Shown: piece by piece, positions 5,667 to 9,625 of the stretch
How positions within the stretch are numbered: position 1 is the first letter of the stretch
Layout of the letters: each line of letters opens with the position of its first letter
NCBI GenBank assembly: GCA_016210425.1
Contig: JACQUE010000167.1
Location: 1-9,625 of the forward strand
Direction of reading: 5' to 3'
DNA length: 9,625 nucleotides
From: Chloroflexota bacterium
GTDB lineage: Bacteria > Chloroflexota > Dehalococcoidia > JACQUE01
Program-made: the position numbers and the translations under genes
Notes under the pieces: generated by a model
Databases searched by the model: none
What the model saw: only the letters and a program-made list of their open reading frames with translations
What the model was told of the DNA's origin: nothing

Positions 5667-6761
5667 TCAGGAGGACCTTACGGCTAGAGATACCTCTGTC
5701 CCGGGGTCGACCAGGGTGCCACCACCGGGTGTGGTGCTCAACACGCACCCGACGCAGATGTCTTTGGGCGCCCATGGTACATCGCTCAGCTTCTGGTAGT
5801 TGGTGAAGGGGTTTACCTTGAGGCCGGCCGCCTGCAGCCGCTGCTTGGCGTCGGGCTCCGGCAGGCGCACGACATCGGGCACCGCCACCTTCTTAGTGAC
5901 CGAGTTAACGGTCAGCACGACCATCTGCCCGGCGCGAAGCTGGCTTCCGGCGGGCGGGCTCTGGGCCAGGACCTGGTTGGCCGGCGCCCCATCCTGCGTC
6001 GCGTCGGACCGCTGCACCTGCAGGCCAAGGCTCTGCAGCGCCGCCCGTGCCTGCTCGTAATCCTGCCCAACGACGAAGGGTACAACGACAGCGGGGACTG
6101 CGGTGTTGCTAGGCGTGACTGTAGATGCCGGCGTTGATGTGCTGCTAGCCGTCGCCGTGCCGCTTGCTGTCGCCGAAGCCGTCGAGCTACCCGTGGAGCC
6201 TGGCGTACTCGACGAGGGGGCGGTCACAGTAGCCGTAGCCGGCGACGTTGCCGTGGAGCCGGGCTTAGAGGCTGTAGCGGTAGCCGTGCCGCCAGGCGTT
6301 AATATGCCCGTAGGCGATGTCGCGTTGGGCGAAGGGCCCGGCGTCGGGGTGGTCGTTGGCACCTGCACCACAAGCTCTCCCCCCTCTTTCCCGGAGAGGA
6401 TGCCCCCCCTATACAGGAAGAACCCGATGGATGCCACCGCGGCAAGGAATAGGACGATGACGGCCCAGGTAGCTACGGGCCTGGATGGCCTTCCGAGAGC
6501 GGGAGGCGGCGGCAGGCCACTGGTGCCTCTCGAGAAGCGCTCCGGATAGAGGGCTAGGACGCTTTCAACTTCGAGTCCCAGGTGCTGCGCGTAAAGCCGA
6601 ACGAAGCCCCTCACGTAAACGGGAGAGGGCAGCTTCCCGTAGTCCTCTGCCTCCAGCGCAGCCAGGTATCTCTTGCCGATCCGGGTGGCCTTCTCCACCT
6701 CTTCCAGCGAGTATCCTTGCTGCTCTCGAGCCTCTCTCAGTATCTGTCCCAGACTCGCCAT
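5667..6761 (-). CDS. RodZ-like transmembrane protein: helix-turn-helix, membrane helix, Ser/Thr linker, two PASTA domains
   Basis: This 364-residue protein is predicted to span the membrane once. Residues 1-70 form a RodZ-type cytoplasmic helix-turn-helix (GQILREAREQQGYSLEEVEKAT, then LPSPVYVRGFVRLYA), the HTH_25 pattern. A proline-rich stretch (84-94) precedes one membrane helix (about 97-117). Residues 135-222 are a Thr/Ser/Ala/Pro linker. Two PASTA-like repeats follow (about 223-287, VPFVVGQDYEQARAALQSLGL; about 292-363, VPDVVRLPEPDAKQRLQAAGL). PASTA domains commonly bind peptidoglycan or its precursors in Ser/Thr kinases and PBPs, while RodZ anchors the MreB cytoskeleton; by inference this protein links cytoplasm and wall. 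The second PASTA repeat carries a CVGC pair (Cys336/339). The gene is divergent from an LCP gene and upstream of lgt. RodZ itself normally ends in a different domain, so I give no symbol. The ATG at 6761 has only a weak AAGGG site. Confidence 0.85.
   Translation of the reverse strand: MASLGQILREAREQQGYSLEEVEKATRIGKRYLAALEAEDYGKLPSPVYVRGFVRLYAQHLGLEVESVLALYPERFSRGTSGLPPPPALGRPSRPVATWAVIVLFLAAVASIGFFLYRGGILSGKEGGELVVQVPTTTPTPGPSPNATSPTGILTPGGTATATASKPGSTATSPATATVTAPSSSTPGSTGSSTASATASGTATASSTSTPASTVTPSNTAVPAVVVPFVVGQDYEQARAALQSLGLQVQRSDATQDGAPANQVLAQSPPAGSQLRAGQMVVLTVNSVTKKVAVPDVVRLPEPDAKQRLQAAGLKVNPFTNYQKLSDVPWAPKDICVGCVLSTTPGGGTLVDPGTEVSLAVRSS
6096..6359 (-). repeat. Low-complexity DNA encoding the Ser/Thr/Ala linker of the RodZ-like protein
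   Basis: Residues 135-222 of the RodZ-like protein are almost entirely Thr, Ser, Ala, Pro and Gly. The underlying DNA reuses short GCC/GTAGCC-type units without an exact period. Such extracellular linkers are often O-glycosylated wall spacers; that is inference. The length is likely to vary between strains through slippage. Confidence 0.75.
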
Positions 6762-6792
6762 TGGAGGCCCTTCCCAAAAGTCTTACGACCGG

Positions 6793-6821
6793 AATATAAT
6801 TGCTCCATAGAAAAGTGTCAA
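6793..6821 (-). promoter_or_regulatory. Strong promoter of the RodZ-like gene
   Basis: The minus strand has a perfect TTGACA (6816-6821), a 17-base spacer and TATATT (6793-6798, five of six). The predicted transcription start is near 6786, giving a leader of about 25 bases before the ATG at 6761. This is the best sigma-70-type promoter in the window. Confidence 0.8.
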
Positions 6822-6827
6822 GTTGAC
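6817..6827. promoter_or_regulatory. Short palindrome overlapping the -35 box, possible operator
   Basis: GTCAA-G-TTGAC is an inverted repeat with perfect five-base arms, sitting across the -35 element of the RodZ-like gene's promoter. It could be a repressor site between the two divergent genes. An arm of five bases, partly dictated by the -35 sequence itself, may also be chance. Confidence 0.25.
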
Positions 6828-6877
6828 CCCTTCCGGCCCTCTCGAGGGCATGAACTCCTGCATTAAGAGTCGCCCTA

Positions 6878-6886
6878 TGCTATAAT
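6878..6886 (+). promoter_or_regulatory. Extended -10 promoter of the LCP gene
   Basis: TGC followed by a perfect TATAAT (6881-6886) forms an extended -10 element on the plus strand. No good -35 box lies at the usual distance, which is typical of extended -10 promoters. Transcription should begin near 6893, which leaves about 27 bases before the ATG at 6920 but only about six before the alternative GTG at 6899. Confidence 0.7.
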
Positions 6887-6919
6887 ACCGCCCCGGACGT
6901 GCCTTTACATGAAGAATCG

Positions 6920-8308
6920 ATGACAGAGATACGCAGGCGGCGAGAAAGTCTTGCCCAAAAAGTCCTGGCTCTCCCTCATGGGAGGCTGATTGCCTTCGGC
7001 CTGGGGGCCGTGGCCGTCATCGCCTGGATCTACCTAGGCCTTCTCCTTTTATCAGCGCTCACCCGCTTGATCGCCTCCCTCATGGGCTGGAACATCCAGT
7101 TTCCCGTGGTGCCCGCGAAGCTCCTGCCAGGCGTCGTCAGCCAGAGCCAGCCATCCTCCCAGATCGCAAGAATCGCAAAAGAGGCACGCATTAATATCCT
7201 CGTGATGGGTCTGGATACCCGCCCCGACGAGAAAGGGGCGCCAACCCGCACCGACACCATGCTCATCTTCACCCTGGATGCCCACTCTAAAACAGCCGGC
7301 CTCCTTAGCATCCCCCGCGACTTATGGGTTGACATCCCGGTGAGCGACAAAAATGTCATAAAGGACCGCATCAACGCCGCCAATGTCTATGGCGAGATCG
7401 ACGACTACCCGGGCGGCGGGCCGGCCCTGGCCATGGCTACGATCGAAAAGAACATCGGCGTCCATATCGACTACTACCTCATGATTGACTTCGATGGGTT
7501 TAAGGGCATCATCGACACCCTAGGCGGGGTGACAGTGACCCTCGACGAGCCGCTCATCGATAACGAGTATCCCACCCCCGATTACGGCACTATGCGCATC
7601 TATCTGCCGGCGGGGACCCAAAAGCTCAATGGAGAGAAGGCCCTGTGGTATGCCCGCTCCCGGCATCAGGATTCGGACTTCGGCCGCATGAAGCACCAGC
7701 AGAACCTTCTAATGGCCATTCGCAAGGACGCGCTGCGGATCGGGATAATACCCAAGCTGCCGCAGCTTTACAGCAAGATGCGGAGCACCTTCAAGACCGA
7801 CCTTTCAATAGCTGAGATCACCGAGCTGGCAAGGCTGACTAAGGACATAGACAGCGAGAACATCGTTGGAGAGACCCTGGGCACTGACTATGTGGATGGC
7901 TTCGTGACATCCGAGGGAGCTGACGTGCTGGCGCCGCGGAAGGAGAAGATCCGCGAGCTAGTGCGGGGGATGTTCTACGACAGCCAGCTACGGGAAGAGG
8001 GGGCCACGGTCCAGGTGCTCAACGGCACACCATCCTCACCGCTAGCGGCAAAGGTGGCGGAGTACCTCATCAACCAAGGCCTCACCAAAGTAACCTACGG
8101 GAACATAGCAGGGACGTACGACAAGCAGGAGACGATGATCATCGACTACACCGGCAAGGAGTACACCGCCTGGTTCATCTCAGATGTCCTGAAGCTGTCG
8201 GATGCAAAGATCGAGCGGCGGGAGGACCCGACAGCCGACGTCGACCTGCGGGTCATCCTGGGCAAAGAGGCTACCTTTCCCAAGGAAGCAGCAAAGAGTG
8301 GCTCGTAG
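6920..8308 (+). CDS. LytR-CpsA-Psr (LCP) family protein with C-terminal LytR_C domain
   Basis: This membrane-anchored extracellular enzyme family transfers lipid-linked glycopolymers onto peptidoglycan or another cell-surface acceptor. The 462 residues comprise an Arg-rich cytoplasmic start, one membrane helix (about 24-46), the LCP catalytic domain (about 92-280) and a LytR_C domain (about 363-446, starting VQVLNGT). LCP hallmarks are NILVMGLDTR, the RTDTM segment with Asp112, SIPRDLWV with Arg133, RINAANVYG, and YARSRHQDSDFGRMKHQQ (234-251) with its conserved Arg, Asp and Arg residues. The frame extends seven codons further up to a GTG at 6899. I prefer the ATG at 6920 because the predicted transcript begins at about 6893; neither start has a strong ribosome site. 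The gene is divergent from the RodZ-like/PASTA gene, pointing to cell-envelope assembly. Which polymer it attaches cannot be read here. Confidence 0.92.
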   Translation: MTEIRRRRESLAQKVLALPHGRLIAFGLGAVAVIAWIYLGLLLLSALTRLIASLMGWNIQFPVVPAKLLPGVVSQSQPSSQIARIAKEARINILVMGLDTRPDEKGAPTRTDTMLIFTLDAHSKTAGLLSIPRDLWVDIPVSDKNVIKDRINAANVYGEIDDYPGGGPALAMATIEKNIGVHIDYYLMIDFDGFKGIIDTLGGVTVTLDEPLIDNEYPTPDYGTMRIYLPAGTQKLNGEKALWYARSRHQDSDFGRMKHQQNLLMAIRKDALRIGIIPKLPQLYSKMRSTFKTDLSIAEITELARLTKDIDSENIVGETLGTDYVDGFVTSEGADVLAPRKEKIRELVRGMFYDSQLREEGATVQVLNGTPSSPLAAKVAEYLINQGLTKVTYGNIAGTYDKQETMIIDYTGKEYTAWFISDVLKLSDAKIERREDPTADVDLRVILGKEATFPKEAAKSGS

Positions 8309-8326
8309 CCCCGGGCCCACTACGGG
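8302..8326. terminator. Possible bidirectional hairpin between convergent genes
   Basis: Seven base pairs (one G-U) join 8302-8308 to 8320-8326 around an 11-base loop containing GGGCCC. Both stop codons of the convergent LCP and dehydrogenase genes lie within the stem. No T-run follows on either strand, so intrinsic termination is doubtful; it may only be a 3'-end structure. Confidence 0.25.
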
Positions 8327-9357
8327 ATCACCAGTATCTTCAGCCCCTCAAGAGCCAGCCGGCTCTCGTATGCTTTGTCAGCCTGACTAAGCGGGAAGCG
8401 GTGGGTGATCACCCGCTCCGCCTTAGGCAGCGTCCGCAGAATGTGCACCATCCGCAGGTAGTAGTCCGTGGGGGCGTTCTGCGTGCCGGTCACGAAGAGC
8501 TCATTGTAGTGGATCAGGTTGGGGTCGAGGTTGGTGGCGGAGTTGGGCGGGAAGCCTCCGAAGAGATTAACGAAGCCCTGCTTGCGCGTCGCCTTCAGGC
8601 ACTGCGTAATGGCGTCCGGATTCCCCACCGACAGTATCGCGGCATCGGCCCCCTTGCCGCCCGTGGCCTGCATCACCACTTCTGTCACGTCTTGCCGCTT
8701 GGGGTTCACCACCGCCGTCGCGCCCAGCGCCTTGGCGTGCTCCAGCCTGGCGTCAACGAAGTCGCTCAGGATGGTGATCGTCAGGCCCATCGCCTGGGCC
8801 AAAAGCAGGTGCATGATGCCCATCGGACCGGCCCCGATGACAAAGATGGAGCCGCCGGGTCGCACCTGGCAGACCTCCATAGAGTGCAGCGTGCAGGAGA
8901 AGGGCTCGGTCAGGCTAGCCAGCTCGAAGGGGACGTCGTCGGGCAACTTGATGACGTGGCCCTGGTCCACCAGGCCGGCGGAGACGAGGACGTACTCGGC
9001 CATGCCGCCGTTCTCATCGTAGCCCAGCGTCAGCCGGTGCACGCACCGGTTGCGTTTGCCCTTGATGCAGAACTCGCAGCGGTCGCAGGCCCAGACCGGG
9101 CAGAGCGTTACGCGGTCGCCGAGGGCGATGTCCTCCACGCCGGCCCCCTTCTCCACCACTGTGCCCGCGAACTCGTGCCCGGGAATGACTCCGGGCTTGG
9201 CATACTTCTCACCCCTGTAGACCCTCAGGTCCGAGGCGCAGATGGAGGCGGCCACCGTCTTTATGACGATCTCGCCCGGTCCGGCATGGGGGCGAGGCAC
9301 CTCCTCAACGGCGATGCGCCCAGGGGAGTGGAAGATCAGGGCCTTCATCGTGTCCAT
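8320..9357 (-). CDS. Zinc-dependent medium-chain alcohol/polyol dehydrogenase
   Basis: This is a cytoplasmic NAD(P)-dependent oxidoreductase of the MDR superfamily, closest in pattern to sorbitol, threonine or glucose dehydrogenases. The 345 residues show catalytic-zinc ligands Cys40 (SICASDLRVY), His61-Glu62 (GHEFAG) and Glu151 (TEPFSC). The structural-zinc set is Cys91, Cys94, Cys97 and Cys105, and the Rossmann motif is GAGPMG (175-180). Asp199 after the second Rossmann strand (ILSDFVDARLEHAKALGA) suggests preference for NAD over NADP. Three starts are close together: GTG at 9360, ATG at 9357 and ATG at 9348. GGAGG at 9365-9369 is seven bases from 9357, which I choose. It lies 24 bases after the aminotransferase-like gene in the same direction, so they probably form an operon. 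The substrate is not determinable from sequence alone. Confidence 0.92.
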   Translation of the reverse strand: MDTMKALIFHSPGRIAVEEVPRPHAGPGEIVIKTVAASICASDLRVYRGEKYAKPGVIPGHEFAGTVVEKGAGVEDIALGDRVTLCPVWACDRCEFCIKGKRNRCVHRLTLGYDENGGMAEYVLVSAGLVDQGHVIKLPDDVPFELASLTEPFSCTLHSMEVCQVRPGGSIFVIGAGPMGIMHLLLAQAMGLTITILSDFVDARLEHAKALGATAVVNPKRQDVTEVVMQATGGKGADAAILSVGNPDAITQCLKATRKQGFVNLFGGFPPNSATNLDPNLIHYNELFVTGTQNAPTDYYLRMVHILRTLPKAERVITHRFPLSQADKAYESRLALEGLKILVIP

Positions 9358-9381
9358 CACGTAACCTCCGTCAGCCCACGG

Positions 9382-9625
9382 CTACAAGTCCTTGTCGATG
9401 TCGATGCCCCGGCCCTCAGCCGGCGCATACCCATGCACGGCCAAGTCCCGGACTACATCCAGCACCCGCGCGACCTCCTCTTCCGTATTGAAGAAGTCAA
9501 TAGAGAGGCGGACGCCCTCGGGGAAGGCGACCGGCCGCGCCACGACGCTGCCTCGTTCCCATAGCTGGGCGCTGGCGTCACGCCCGCTAACGCCCTGGAT
9601 GGCGAACGTGACCAGACCCGAGGCC
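9382..9625 (-). CDS. Probable class V aminotransferase / cysteine desulfurase-like protein, C-terminal part
   Basis: A minus-strand frame enters from the right edge and ends at a TAG at 9382, giving the last 80 residues of a protein. It opens SGLVTFAIQGVSGRDASAQLWERGSVVARPV and continues VRLSIDFFNTEEEVARVLDVVRDL. This reads as the C-terminal small domain of fold-type I PLP enzymes of the class V group (cysteine desulfurase, isopenicillin-N-epimerase-like), where a strand, a helix and the VR-S-xFFNTEEEV segment are typical. The PLP lysine lies outside the window, so activity cannot be assessed. A short acidic tail (GIDIDKDL) follows the domain. It is 24 bases upstream of the dehydrogenase gene and probably co-transcribed, which hints at a shared pathway handling an amino- or hydroxy-substrate. 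Confidence 0.75.
   Translation of the reverse strand, partial: ASGLVTFAIQGVSGRDASAQLWERGSVVARPVAFPEGVRLSIDFFNTEEEVARVLDVVRDLAVHGYAPAEGRGIDIDKDL

Noticed and set aside
6096..6359. Possible tandem repeat array or CRISPR-like structure
   Set aside because: There are no equal-length repeats and spacers; it is codon-level low complexity inside an intact coding frame.
6103..6549. Plus-strand frame rich in Val, Ala and Gly that looks like a repetitive protein
   Set aside because: It is the reverse of the Ser/Thr/Ala linker codons of the RodZ-like gene; the apparent repetition is a mirror of that linker.
8401..9564. Plus-strand open frame of 387 codons across the dehydrogenase and aminotransferase genes
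   Set aside because: It lies opposite two clearly recognisable proteins, has a His/Arg/Val-rich composition typical of reverse-strand reading in G+C-rich genes, and shows no domain.

Overview
The window is G+C-rich, densely coded bacterial chromosome with 11 protein genes, two of them cut by the window edges. There are no RNA genes, insertion sequences, CRISPR arrays or phage genes. A groE operon under a perfect CIRCE operator, a RodZ-like protein carrying PASTA domains, a LytR-CpsA-Psr protein and a HAD enzyme with an archaeal-looking first motif suggest a deep-branching Gram-positive-like lineage. Chloroflexota (perhaps Dehalococcoidia-like) is my best guess, but it rests on general impression and not on a marker gene.

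Layout. From 1 to 1291 (minus strand) lies the heat-shock operon. It has a promoter, a CIRCE operator, a small 65-residue protein I do not recognise, groES, and the first third of groEL, which runs off the left edge. From 1259 to 1429 is a non-coding stretch with inverted repeats. From 1430 to 5607 (minus strand) lies a tightly packed five-gene operon transcribed in the order lgt, glutaredoxin-like protein, ccdA, HAD phosphatase-like protein, PfkB sugar kinase. From 5667 to 6761 (minus strand) is the RodZ-like/PASTA membrane protein. It is divergent from a LytR-CpsA-Psr gene at 6920-8308 (plus strand), and the two share a 158-base region holding a strong promoter for each direction. From 8320 to 9625 (minus strand) lie a zinc-dependent alcohol dehydrogenase-family gene and, upstream of it in the same direction, the C-terminal end of a probable class V aminotransferase.

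How the genes fit together. The middle of the window is biased toward the cell envelope: lipoprotein maturation (Lgt), electron transfer across the membrane for thiol reduction (CcdA plus a small CxxC protein), a transmembrane protein linking a cytoplasmic helix-turn-helix to extracellular PASTA domains, and a glycopolymer ligase-type LCP protein. The HAD/PfkB pair at the end of the lgt operon looks like a small sugar-phosphate or nucleoside metabolic module, with unknown substrate. No gap between genes exceeds 300 bases; the longest is 236 bases (1194-1429).

I saw no convincing wholly new system. The most interesting items are the CIRCE-controlled small protein, the archaeal-looking HAD next to PfkB, the RodZ-PASTA fusion and the unusual active-site residues of Lgt.
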